DNA of 56,331 nt, taken from contig NZ_FCOF02000044.1 in assembly GCF_001544755.2 (NCBI RefSeq), positions 1 through 56,331 on the forward strand, given 5' to 3'. This document shows positions 1-7,702 of this stretch, piece by piece (position 1 is the first letter of the stretch; every line of letters begins with the position of its first letter). Both the position numbers and the translations under genes were made by a program. The notes beneath the pieces were generated by a model. The model made no database searches, was not told the origin of the DNA, and saw nothing but the letters and a program-made list of their open reading frames with translations. This DNA comes from Caballeronia catudaia (lineage in GTDB: Bacteria; Pseudomonadota; Gammaproteobacteria; Burkholderiales; Burkholderiaceae).

Positions 1-93
1 CACGAAATGCAGAAGCGCGACGCGAAGAAGGGCCTGGCCTCGCTGTGCATCGGCGGCGGCATGGGTGTCGCGCTGGCACTCGAGCGTCCGTAA
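1..93 (+). CDS. phaA: Acetyl-CoA acetyltransferase, 3' end only (PhaA)
   Basis: This is the last 30 codons of a thiolase cut by the window edge. It ends in the C-terminal thiolase signature, a Cys-Ile-Gly-Gly-Gly-Met-Gly loop that carries the catalytic cysteine. PhaA condenses two acetyl-CoA into acetoacetyl-CoA, the first step of polyhydroxybutyrate synthesis. The identity rests on this motif and on phaB and phaR directly downstream in the usual phaCABR order. The start and the nucleophilic cysteine lie outside the window. Confidence 0.85.
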   Translation, partial: HEMQKRDAKKGLASLCIGGGMGVALALERP

Positions 94-165
94 CAAGGCA
101 ACCTTGGGAAGGGCAAGCGGGCGGCGCAGTTCGAGCGCCGTTCGCATAACAAAATGGAGTGAGGA

Positions 166-906
166 ATGACGAAGCGCATAGCGTATGTAACCGGCGGGAT
201 GGGCGGCATTGGCACCAGCATCAGCCAGCGCCTGCACAAGGACGGCTTCACGGTCGTCGTGGGCTGCGGCCCGAATTCGCCGCGCCGGGTCAAATGGCTC
301 GAAGACCAGAAGGCGCTCGGCTTCGACTTCATCGCCTCCGAAGGCAACGTCGGCGACTGGGAATCGACCAAGAACGCGTTCGACAAGGTGAAGGCGGAAG
401 TCGGCGAGGTCGATATTCTCGTCAACAACGCGGGCATCACGCGCGATGTCGTGTTCCGCAAGATGACGCACGAAGACTGGACGGCCGTCATCGACACGAA
501 CCTGACGAGTCTCTTCAACGTGACGAAGCAGGTCATCGACGGCATGGTCGAGCGCGGCTTTGGCCGTATCATCAACATTTCGTCGGTGAACGGTCAGAAA
601 GGGCAGTTCGGCCAGACCAACTACTCGACCGCGAAGGCCGGCATTCACGGCTTCACGATGGCGCTCGCGCAGGAAGTGGCGACCAAGGGCGTGACGGTCA
701 ACACCGTGTCGCCGGGCTATATCGGCACGGACATGGTGAAGGCGATCCGTCCGGAAGTGCTGGAGAAGATCGTCGCGACGATTCCGGTCCGGCGTCTCGG
801 CACGCCCGACGAGATCGGTTCGATCTGCGCGTGGCTTGCGTCCGATGAGTCGGGATTCGCGACGGGTGCTGACTTCTCACTGAACGGCGGCTTGCATATG
901 GGCTGA
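166..906 (+). CDS. phaB: NADPH-dependent acetoacetyl-CoA reductase
   Basis: The 246-residue short-chain dehydrogenase reduces acetoacetyl-CoA to (R)-3-hydroxybutyryl-CoA for polyhydroxybutyrate synthesis. Its length equals that of the well-known Cupriavidus PhaB. The Rossmann glycine motif TGGMGGIG is at residues 9-16 and NNAG at 87-90. The catalytic Ser-Tyr-Lys set fits Ser140, Tyr153 and Lys157. A GGAGTGAGG ribosome site sits just before the ATG. It follows phaA by 72 bases and is probably cotranscribed with it. A 13-bp hairpin follows the stop codon. Confidence 0.96.
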   Translation: MTKRIAYVTGGMGGIGTSISQRLHKDGFTVVVGCGPNSPRRVKWLEDQKALGFDFIASEGNVGDWESTKNAFDKVKAEVGEVDILVNNAGITRDVVFRKMTHEDWTAVIDTNLTSLFNVTKQVIDGMVERGFGRIINISSVNGQKGQFGQTNYSTAKAGIHGFTMALAQEVATKGVTVNTVSPGYIGTDMVKAIRPEVLEKIVATIPVRRLGTPDEIGSICAWLASDESGFATGADFSLNGGLHMG

Positions 907-911
907 CGGGC

Positions 912-953
912 GGAGGCTTCCCGCAACGCTTCCAGGGCGCGCGGGAAGCCTCC
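912..953 (+). terminator. Hairpin after phaB, without a T-run
   Basis: A perfect 13-bp inverted repeat (912-924 pairing with 941-953) encloses a 16-base loop six bases after the phaB stop. No T-tract follows, so it may be an RNA-stability or attenuating hairpin between phaB and phaR and not an intrinsic terminator. Confidence 0.5.
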
Positions 954-1000
954 ACTCGCCGGATTAATCAACGATGCGGCGAACATGCAGCAGCGCTTTT

Positions 1001-1036
1001 TTGCGACAACGCAAGACCTGCTTGCTGCCATCGCAG
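1001..1036 (+). promoter_or_regulatory. Candidate PhaR autoregulatory sites before phaR
   Basis: Two short inverted repeats rich in TGC and GCA lie 27-62 bases before the phaR start: TTGCG-ACAA-CGCAA at 1001-1014 and CTGC-CATC-GCAG at 1025-1036. PhaR repressors are known to bind TGC/GCA-rich dyads and to control their own gene. The match is by motif style only. Confidence 0.4.
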
Positions 1037-1062
1037 TAAAGTTTTGCGTTTAAAGGCGTTAA

Positions 1063-1638
1063 ATGACCACCACTACTACTACAAAGAACTCCGCCGAACG
1101 ACTCATCAAAAAATATCCAAACCGTCGGCTGTATGACACGGAAACGAGCACCTACATCACGTTGTCCGATGTGAAGCAACTCGTGCTCGATCAGGAAGAC
1201 TTCAAGGTTCTCGACGCGAAGAGCAACGACGATCTCACGCGCAGCATCCTTTTGCAGATCATTCTCGAGGAAGAGAGCGGCGGCCTGCCGATGTTCTCAT
1301 CGGTGATGCTTTCGCAGATCATCCGCTTCTACGGCCATGCGATGCAGGGCATGATGGGCACGTACCTGGAAAAGAACATCCAGGCGTTCATCGACATCCA
1401 GCAGAAGCTGACGGAGCAGAGCAAGGGCATCTACGACGGCAATGCGCTCAACCCCGAAGTCTGGTCGCAGTTCATGAACATGCAGGCGCCGATGATGCAA
1501 GGCATGATGACGAGCTACATCGAGCAGTCGAAGAACATGTTCGTGCAGATGCAGGAGCAGATGCAGTCGCAGGCGAAGTCGATGTTCAACACGTTTCCGT
1601 TCCCGACGCCCACGCCTTCGTCGACGGAAAAGAAGTAG
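1063..1638 (+). CDS. phaR: Polyhydroxyalkanoate synthesis repressor PhaR
   Basis: The 191-residue protein is a transcription repressor that senses polyhydroxybutyrate and controls phasin genes and itself. Residues about 13-42 carry the characteristic N-terminal DNA-binding domain (IKKYPNRRLYDTETSTYI). The accumulation-associated domain follows. The C-terminal third is rich in Met and Gln and includes several MQxQ-type repeats, consistent with granule binding. Its position after phaB is the standard one. An AAAGGCG ribosome site precedes the ATG, and possible operator dyads lie just upstream. Confidence 0.95.
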   Translation: MTTTTTTKNSAERLIKKYPNRRLYDTETSTYITLSDVKQLVLDQEDFKVLDAKSNDDLTRSILLQIILEEESGGLPMFSSVMLSQIIRFYGHAMQGMMGTYLEKNIQAFIDIQQKLTEQSKGIYDGNALNPEVWSQFMNMQAPMMQGMMTSYIEQSKNMFVQMQEQMQSQAKSMFNTFPFPTPTPSSTEKK

Positions 1639-1707
1639 CCGGTTTCATGGGCGCGTTCCGAGGTCGGGGCTTTCACGCCTCGGCGTGAGCGAGCGCGTGC
1701 CGTCCGC

Positions 1708-2493
1708 TCACAGGCCGCCTACCGCCCGCGAGGGGTCCTGCGCCCACGCCGCGCCGAAATCGCCGCGATACGTGAACGCGCCGTGATGCGCGAGCTTCGA
1801 GCGGGTATCCACGTAGACCTTTCCGCCCAGATCGCGCCAGCGGCGGCAGAACGCATAGTCCTCGGAAAGATAACGTCCCGTTTCGTGCTCGACCATCACG
1901 TCGAAAAAGCGATGGCAGTAGCCATGCAGCGGCGAGTCGGGTGGCGCGTCGGGGACGTATTGCAGCTCGGGCATGCGCTCGATCATCGTTTCGAGTACGG
2001 AGCGGCGAATGCACATGAAACCCGTCGGGGCTTCGCTGACTTCCATGAAACCGTCGTCGTCAATGGCTGCGTGCGCGCTGTTGATCGAATTCACCGGATA
2101 GCGCAGGGCGCGCGCGAGAAATTGTTCTTGCGTAAGACCTGCGGGAATCTCGCCCGTCCAGTCGATGCGCTTCAATGGATACACGCCCGCGACGACATCG
2201 CGGTCCGCGAGCAAGAGGCGCAGCGCCTGATCCGGCGTGAAGCCGATATCGGCATCGATCCAGAACAGATGTGTGTGTTGCTTTTGAGCCAGAAAATGTG
2301 CGACGGCTTCGTTGCGCGCACGGGTGACGAGGCTTTCGCCGGCGCGGATGCGCATGGAGCCTTGCACGCCGAGACGCCAGAGCTCGTTCGTGAGCGTGAG
2401 CATGCTGGTGGCGTAGCCGGAGGTCACCTGGCCGGAGTAGCACGGGGTGATGAAGAGCGGGTTGAAATGGCGGAGGGCGGATTGGTCGAGCAT
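1708..2493 (-). CDS. Glycosyltransferase-like protein with DxD motif
   Basis: The 261-residue soluble protein looks like a GT-A-fold nucleotide-sugar transferase. Residues 78-85 read WIDADIGF, with Asp80 and Asp82 as the likely metal-binding DxD. An N-terminal block with SLVTRARNEAV resembles the nucleotide-binding region of such enzymes. A later segment with SEDYAFCRRW is typical of the acceptor-side acid in family-2-like enzymes. The acceptor is unknown and no cell-envelope gene cluster surrounds it. Its 5' end lies in DNA strongly G+T-rich on the + strand, so its first codons are A- and C-rich. Confidence 0.65.
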   Translation of the reverse strand: MLDQSALRHFNPLFITPCYSGQVTSGYATSMLTLTNELWRLGVQGSMRIRAGESLVTRARNEAVAHFLAQKQHTHLFWIDADIGFTPDQALRLLLADRDVVAGVYPLKRIDWTGEIPAGLTQEQFLARALRYPVNSINSAHAAIDDDGFMEVSEAPTGFMCIRRSVLETMIERMPELQYVPDAPPDSPLHGYCHRFFDVMVEHETGRYLSEDYAFCRRWRDLGGKVYVDTRSKLAHHGAFTYRGDFGAAWAQDPSRAVGGL

Positions 2494-2592
2494 GGTGCTT
2501 TGGGAGTGCGGGGTGAGGTGCGATGGTAGGGGGCACCATGTCTGGAATTGTGAAGAAGTGTGTGTTTTGCGGCTGGCCTCACGTAGACTCGC

Positions 2593-2630
2593 TAAAATTC
2601 GGCCATTGCCCTAGTCCCGATTTGGGACTA
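2593..2630 (+). promoter_or_regulatory. higBA promoter and palindromic operator
   Basis: TAAAAT at 2593-2598 is a good -10 candidate. Right after it, 2612-2630 holds a perfect 7-bp inverted repeat, TAGTCCC-GATTT-GGGACTA, 13 bases before the higB start. An operator overlapping the transcription start fits the usual autorepression of a toxin-antitoxin operon by its antitoxin. No convincing -35 was found at a normal distance. Confidence 0.65.
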
Positions 2631-2642
2631 AAGTGGAGCCGC

Positions 2643-2945
2643 ATGCGAATCGTCGCCCGAAAATCGTTACTTACCTTCATAAAAAGGCATGCGCAGGCCG
2701 AACAGGCTCTGTTGGCGTGGTACGCGGAAACGTCCAAGGCAGTATGGAAAACACCTCAGGACATTGAAGATCGGTACGCGGCCGCGAGCTTTGTCGGACA
2801 CAATCGCGTTGTTTTCAACATCAAAGGCAACGAGTTTCGATTGATCGTGGCTGTGGCTTATCGAGTGGGCGTCGCGTATATCAAGTTCGTGGGCACGCAC
2901 GCGCAATACGACAAGGTCGACGCGGCAACTGTCGAAATGGAGTAA
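2643..2945 (+). CDS. higB: HigB-type mRNA interferase toxin
   Basis: The 100-residue protein matches HigB/RelE-fold type II toxins, which cut mRNA on the ribosome. The pattern is an N-terminal helix ending in LLAWYAE, a central block VWKTPQDIEDRYAAASFVG, a strand segment NRVVFNIKGNEFRLIV, and a C-terminal FVGTHAQYDKVD. The frame is open further upstream, but this ATG follows the operator and gives the usual family length. The antitoxin gene begins 4 bases after the stop, in the toxin-first order typical of higBA. The region is lower in GC than its neighbours, which suggests transfer. Confidence 0.88.
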   Translation: MRIVARKSLLTFIKRHAQAEQALLAWYAETSKAVWKTPQDIEDRYAAASFVGHNRVVFNIKGNEFRLIVAVAYRVGVAYIKFVGTHAQYDKVDAATVEME

Positions 2946-2949
2946 TACG

Positions 2950-3312
2950 ATGGATATTCACCCGATTCGCACCAAGGCCGATTACGCCGCATCGCTCGCG
3001 GCCGTATCGTTGCTCGTGGATGCCGATCCCGCTCCCGGCACCCCCGAGGGTGACGCGCTTGACATCCTGACGATCCTGATCGAGCGATACGAAGCCGAGC
3101 ACTTTCCGCTAGCTGCTCCCAGTCCAGTAGAGGCGATCAAGTTCCGCATGGAGCAGGCGGGGCTGTCCGTGCCCGACATGCAGCCGTATATCGGGAACTC
3201 TAACCGGGTCTATGAAGTGCTCGCTGGCAAACGCGCGTTGAGCCTCGCCATGATTCGCCGCCTGCATGAAGGCCTGCACATTCCGGCGGAGATACTCATC
3301 GGTACGGCATAG
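2950..3312 (+). CDS. higA: HigA-type antitoxin with helix-turn-helix domain
   Basis: The 120-residue partner of HigB has an N-terminal toxin-contacting region (residues about 1-55) and a C-terminal helix-turn-helix of the XRE/HigA kind (about 60-115), including SNRVYEVLAGKRALSLAMI. It should neutralise the toxin and bind the palindrome at 2612-2630 to repress the operon. The 4-base spacing to higB implies translational coupling. Confidence 0.88.
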   Translation: MDIHPIRTKADYAASLAAVSLLVDADPAPGTPEGDALDILTILIERYEAEHFPLAAPSPVEAIKFRMEQAGLSVPDMQPYIGNSNRVYEVLAGKRALSLAMIRRLHEGLHIPAEILIGTA

Positions 3313-3399
3313 GTCTTTGGGCAGGTTTCGCCGGCGCGTCGGCCGCCTTCGCAAAATTCGCCGCCCCAACGCGCCGGGGTAAAATAATGGATTGGCCTC

Positions 3400-4818
3400 G
3401 TGCGTACCGAAAACGACATTTCCCCCGTGAAAAACACTTTAGATTCAATCACCAAGACGAATCCCGCGCCGAAGATCGGCATGGTTTCGCTCGGTTGCCC
3501 GAAAGCGCTCGTCGATTCCGAGCAGATCATGACCCAGCTGCGCGCCGAGGGTTACGAAATCTCCGGCACCTATGACGGCGCGGACCTGGTCGTCGTCAAC
3601 ACCTGCGGCTTCATCGACGAAGCCGTGCAGGAAAGCCTCGACGCCATCGGCGAAGCGCTCTCCGAAAACGGCAAGGTCATCGTGACCGGCTGTCTCGGCG
3701 CGAAAAAGAGCGCGAGCGGCACGGGCCTCATCGAGGAAGTGCATCCGAAAGTGCTCGCCGTCACCGGCCCGCACGCGACCAACGAAGTGATGAACGCGGT
3801 GCACGCGCATCTGCCGAAGCCGCACGATCCGTTCACCGATCTCGTGCCGCCCGCCGGCATCAAGCTCACGCCGCGTCACTACGCGTATCTCAAGATTTCC
3901 GAAGGCTGCAATCATCGCTGCACGTTCTGCATCATTCCGTCGATGCGCGGCGATCTCGTGTCGCGCCCGGTCGCCGACGTGATGCTCGAAGCCGAGAATC
4001 TCTTCAAATCTGGCGTGAAGGAACTGCTCGTGATCTCGCAGGACACGAGCGCGTATGGCGTCGACGTTAAATATCGCACCGGCTTCTGGAACGGCAAGCC
4101 GCTCAAGACGCGCGTGACCGATCTCGTCGGCGCGCTCGGCGAACTCGCCGCGCAATACGGCGCGTGGGTGCGCCTGCATTACGTCTATCCGTATCCGAGC
4201 GTCGATGAAGTCATCCCGATGATGGCCGAAGGTCCGCTCAAGGGCCACGTGCTGCCGTATCTCGACGTGCCATTCCAGCACGCGCATCCCGAGGTGCTGA
4301 AGCGCATGAAGCGTCCGGCCAACGCCGAAAAGGTGCTCGAACGCGTAAAGACCTGGCGCGAGATCTGTCCGGATCTGACGATCCGCAGCACGTTCATCGC
4401 GGGCTTTCCGGGCGAGACGGAAGAGCAGTTCCAGACGTTGCTGGACTTCCTGAAGGAAGCGGATCTGGACCGCGTCGGCTGCTTTGCGTATTCGCCGGTC
4501 GAAGGCGCGAGCGCCAACGAGCTCGACGGCGCGCTGCCCGACGAAGTTCGCGAAGAGCGCCGCGCGCGCTTCATGGAACTGGCCGAAGAGCTGTCGGCCA
4601 AGCGCATGAAGCGCAAGGTCGGCAAGACGCTTAAAGTGCTCGTCGACGAAGTGAGCGCGGATGGCGGCGTCGGCCGCACGGCGGCGGATGCGCCGGAAAT
4701 CGACGGCGTCGTCTATATCGCGCCGACGACGAAGGCATCGAAGCGCTACAAGGCCGGCGACTTCGTGTCGGTGAAGATCACCGGCGCCGATGGCCACGAT
4801 CTCTGGGGCGAGGTCTAA
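3400..4818 (+). CDS. rimO: Ribosomal protein uS12 (S12) methylthiotransferase
   Basis: The radical-SAM enzyme adds a methylthio group to Asp89 of ribosomal protein S12. The N-terminal MTTase domain has LGCPKALVDSEQ and conserved cysteines in VNTCGFID and TGCLGAK. The radical-SAM cluster motif CxxxCxxC is Cys170, Cys174 and Cys177 (EGCNHRCTFC). A TRAM domain closes the C-terminus. The frame opens at GTG 3400 and has a second GTG at 3427. A possible promoter (TTCGCC at 3358, TAAAAT at 3380) would place the transcript start close to 3392, so the later GTG may be the true start. Neither has a strong ribosome site. Confidence 0.93.
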   Translation: MRTENDISPVKNTLDSITKTNPAPKIGMVSLGCPKALVDSEQIMTQLRAEGYEISGTYDGADLVVVNTCGFIDEAVQESLDAIGEALSENGKVIVTGCLGAKKSASGTGLIEEVHPKVLAVTGPHATNEVMNAVHAHLPKPHDPFTDLVPPAGIKLTPRHYAYLKISEGCNHRCTFCIIPSMRGDLVSRPVADVMLEAENLFKSGVKELLVISQDTSAYGVDVKYRTGFWNGKPLKTRVTDLVGALGELAAQYGAWVRLHYVYPYPSVDEVIPMMAEGPLKGHVLPYLDVPFQHAHPEVLKRMKRPANAEKVLERVKTWREICPDLTIRSTFIAGFPGETEEQFQTLLDFLKEADLDRVGCFAYSPVEGASANELDGALPDEVREERRARFMELAEELSAKRMKRKVGKTLKVLVDEVSADGGVGRTAADAPEIDGVVYIAPTTKASKRYKAGDFVSVKITGADGHDLWGEV

Positions 4819-4822
4819 GCAC

Positions 4823-5758
4823 ATGCCGGAGTTTTCGTCACCCGTGCCGCACATCCTCGCGCTCGGCGAGGCGATGGTCGAGTTCAATCAGTCGACGCGC
4901 GATCAGGCGAACTATCTGCAAGGCTTCGGCGGCGACGTCTCCAACTTCCTGATCGCGGCGTCGCGCCAGGGCGCGTCGACGGGGTTCGTGTCCGCGGTTG
5001 GCAACGATCATTTCGGGCAATTGCTGCTCGATCTGTGGCGCGCGGAAAACGTCGATACGGCAACCGTACGCGTGGATCACGATGCGCCCACGGGCGTCTA
5101 TTTCGTGTCGCACGGCGAGAGCGGACATCGCTTCGACTATCTGCGCGCGGGATCGGCGGCGAGCCGGTATGCGCCGTCGCATCTGCCGCTCGATGCGATC
5201 GCGGCGTCGAAGGTCGTGCATCTGTCGGGCATCAGCCTCGCGATCGGCGTATCGGCGTGCGATGCCGCGCTCGCTGCGATCGAACACGCCCGCACGCACG
5301 GCGTGAAGGTCAGCTTCGATACGAACCTGCGCCTGAAGCTGTGGCCGCTCGCGCGCGCCCGCGCGGTCATGATCGAAGCCATCCGCTCGACCGATATCTG
5401 CCTGCCGAGCTGGGACGACGTCACCTTGCTCACGGGCCACGAAGATAAAGACGCCATCGTCGATGCGTTGCTCGAGCTCGGTCCGAAAGTCGTCGCGCTG
5501 AAGCTCGGCAAGGAAGGCGCGTATATCGCGACGCCCGACGAGCGGCGCGTCGTGCCCGGCCGCGTCGTGCAGGCCGTCGATGCGACCGGCGCGGGCGACT
5601 GCTTCGGCGGCGCTTTCATCGCGCGCATCGTGGCGGGCGACGATCCTTTCACCGCCGCGCGCTATGCGAATGTCGCGGCCGCGCTGTCGACGCAAGGCTT
5701 CGGCGCCGTCGCACCGATTCCGCGCAAGGACGAGGTCGAGCGCGCGCTGGCAGAATAG
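4823..5758 (+). CDS. PfkB-family carbohydrate kinase (2-keto-3-deoxygluconate kinase type)
   Basis: The 311-residue ribokinase-fold enzyme has the N-terminal ALGEAMVEF block, a GGDVSNF substrate-side motif, and the ATP and anion-hole signature DATGAGDCFGG near the C-terminus, whose second Asp is the catalytic base. Its pattern is close to KdgK, which phosphorylates 2-keto-3-deoxygluconate, but the exact sugar cannot be read from sequence. It starts 4 bases after rimO and bktB starts 28 bases after its stop, so the three genes are probably one transcript. A second, distinct kinase of this family is kguK at 42729. Confidence 0.8.
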   Translation: MPEFSSPVPHILALGEAMVEFNQSTRDQANYLQGFGGDVSNFLIAASRQGASTGFVSAVGNDHFGQLLLDLWRAENVDTATVRVDHDAPTGVYFVSHGESGHRFDYLRAGSAASRYAPSHLPLDAIAASKVVHLSGISLAIGVSACDAALAAIEHARTHGVKVSFDTNLRLKLWPLARARAVMIEAIRSTDICLPSWDDVTLLTGHEDKDAIVDALLELGPKVVALKLGKEGAYIATPDERRVVPGRVVQAVDATGAGDCFGGAFIARIVAGDDPFTAARYANVAAALSTQGFGAVAPIPRKDEVERALAE

Positions 5759-5786
5759 CCGAACCCCCAACAAAGGAGACGACAAC

Positions 5787-6971
5787 ATGCAGCGTGAAGT
5801 GGTGGTGGTAAGCGGCGTACGCACGGCAATCGGCGATTTCGGCGGCGCGCTCAAGGACTTCAGCCCGACCGATCTCGGCGCGCGCGTCGTGCGCGAGGCG
5901 CTTTCGCGGGCCAACGTGCAGGGCGACGAGGTTGGTCACGTCGTCTTCGGCAACGTCGTGCATACCGAGCCGCGCGACATGTATCTCGCGCGCGTCGCGG
6001 CGCTCGACGGCGGCGTCACGCAGCACGCGCCCGCGCTCACGGTGAACCGGCTGTGCGGCTCGGGCTTGCAGGCGATCGTGTCGGCGTCGCAGTCGATCCT
6101 GCTCGGCGATGCCGACGTCGCCATCGGCGGCGGCGCGGAGAACATGAGCCGCGCGGCGTACATCATGCCCGCGGCGCGCTTCGGCCAGCGCATGGGGGAT
6201 ACGCGCATCGTCGACATGATGGTCGGTGCGCTCAACGATCCGTTCGACAAGATCCACATGGGCGTGACGGCGGAAAACGTCGCGCAGAAGTTCGGCATCA
6301 CGCGCGAGATGCAGGATGCGCTCGCGCTCGAATCGCACCGCCGCGCGGCCAGGGCGACCGAAGCCGGCTACTTCAAGGAACAGATTCTGCCGATCACGCT
6401 CGCATCGAAGAAAGGCGACACCGTCTTCGACCGCGACGAGCACGTGCGCATGAACGCGACGGCGGAAGACTTCGCGAAGCTGAAGCCCGTCTTCGCGAAG
6501 GAACACGGCACGGTGACGGCGGGCAACGCGTCCGGCATCAACGACGCGGCCGCGGCCGTCGTGCTGATGGAGCGCGACGCCGCGGAGAAGCGCGGCCTGA
6601 AACCGTTGGCGCGTCTTGTCGCGTACGCGCACGCGGGCGTCGATCCGAAAATCATGGGCATCGGCCCGGTTCCGGCGACGCAAAAAGTGCTGGAGCGCGC
6701 GGGCCTCACCGTCGACGATCTCGACGTCATCGAAGCGAACGAGGCGTTCGCCGCGCAAGCGTGCGCCGTGTCGCAGGAACTGAAGCTCGATCCCGCGAAG
6801 GTCAACCCGAACGGCTCGGGCATTTCGCTCGGCCATCCGATCGGCGCGACCGGCGCGCTCATCACCGTGAAGGCGCTGTACGAGCTGCAGCGCATCGGCG
6901 GGCGTTACGCGCTCGTGACGATGTGCATCGGCGGCGGACAGGGCATCGCGGCGATCTTCGAGCGCATTTGA
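5787..6971 (+). CDS. bktB: Beta-ketothiolase / acetyl-CoA C-acyltransferase (BktB type)
   Basis: The 394-residue thiolase has the nucleophile Cys90 in NRLCGSGLQ, NEAFAAQ, the catalytic His loop GHPIGATGA, and the second catalytic Cys in CIGGGQG. The length and pattern match BktB, which accepts propionyl-CoA as well as acetyl-CoA and supplies 3-hydroxyvalerate units to polyhydroxyalkanoates. This would complement phaA at the start of the window. The start has AAAGGAG 8 bases upstream. Its TGA overlaps the next ATG by one base, so the lipoprotein gene is translationally coupled. Confidence 0.9.
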   Translation: MQREVVVVSGVRTAIGDFGGALKDFSPTDLGARVVREALSRANVQGDEVGHVVFGNVVHTEPRDMYLARVAALDGGVTQHAPALTVNRLCGSGLQAIVSASQSILLGDADVAIGGGAENMSRAAYIMPAARFGQRMGDTRIVDMMVGALNDPFDKIHMGVTAENVAQKFGITREMQDALALESHRRAARATEAGYFKEQILPITLASKKGDTVFDRDEHVRMNATAEDFAKLKPVFAKEHGTVTAGNASGINDAAAAVVLMERDAAEKRGLKPLARLVAYAHAGVDPKIMGIGPVPATQKVLERAGLTVDDLDVIEANEAFAAQACAVSQELKLDPAKVNPNGSGISLGHPIGATGALITVKALYELQRIGGRYALVTMCIGGGQGIAAIFERI

Positions 6972-7636
6972 TGAGCGCAAGGACGATGTCCCGCATGAAA
7001 GGGCCGCGGATGCTCGCGGCTTGCGCCATCGCCGCGGCGCTCGCCGCCTGCAATTCGCCAATGCCTTCGGGCAGCGGCGGCGTGCTGCCCCAGAACCAGC
7101 GTGAGCCCGCCGGCGCCGACGTGCACGGCGCGCAGGCCGCGATCAAGGAACTCGCGCTGCCGCCGCAAAAGCCGCTCACGCCGAATCCGGAGTACGCGGG
7201 TTTCCCGCGCTATGTCGGCACGCTCGGCACCAGGCAGATCGAGATGAAGCTCGGCGCGAAAACCGACGAGCCTTCCGGCTTGCACGGCGAGTACCGTTTC
7301 GCCGGCAGCCCGAACGTGATTCTCGTCGCGGGCGATCGCGACGGCGACACGCTCGAGATCGAGGAATCGAACGACGGCACGCACATCACGGGCAACTGGG
7401 TCGGCAAGATCGCGGCGGATGGCAGCCTGTCGGGCGAGCGCATGGACCCGGACGATTCGAACGGGCAGCCGTTCGACCTGCATCCGGCGGTCGCGGGCAA
7501 GGCTTTGCCGCCGACGCCCGCAACGGGCGCGACCGGCGCGACAAAAGCGCCGCCCGCGCCCTCGCTGGAACCGGCACCGCCTGCGCCGCCCAAAAACGCC
7601 GTGGGCGGCACGAGCAACGTCATCATCGGCGAATAG
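6971..7636 (+). CDS. Putative lipoprotein, proline/alanine-rich C-terminus
   Basis: The 221-residue protein begins with a basic stretch and a hydrophobic segment ending in the lipobox LAAC, with the lipidated Cys followed by Asn-Ser, so it should be membrane-anchored. The middle (about 75-165) looks like a small beta-rich domain. The last 50 residues are a low-complexity Ala-Pro-Thr tail ending in IIGE. I do not recognise the family. The ATG overlaps the bktB stop by one base. In-frame ATGs a few codons downstream are alternatives. A strong terminator follows. Confidence 0.75.
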   Translation: MSARTMSRMKGPRMLAACAIAAALAACNSPMPSGSGGVLPQNQREPAGADVHGAQAAIKELALPPQKPLTPNPEYAGFPRYVGTLGTRQIEMKLGAKTDEPSGLHGEYRFAGSPNVILVAGDRDGDTLEIEESNDGTHITGNWVGKIAADGSLSGERMDPDDSNGQPFDLHPAVAGKALPPTPATGATGATKAPPAPSLEPAPPAPPKNAVGGTSNVIIGE

Positions 7637-7652
7637 CTTGAGTGGTTTTCAC

Positions 7653-7684
7653 GCCGCCGGCCCATCCGGCGGCTTTTCTTTTTT
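7653..7684 (+). terminator. Intrinsic terminator after the bktB-lipoprotein unit
   Basis: A perfect 8-bp stem, GCCGCCGG-CCCAT-CCGGCGGC, is followed by TTTTCTTTTTT. It starts 16 bases after the lipoprotein stop and should end the rimO-kinase-bktB-lipoprotein transcript. Confidence 0.88.
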
Positions 7685-7702
7685 GCGATTCATATCGAAG
7701 CC

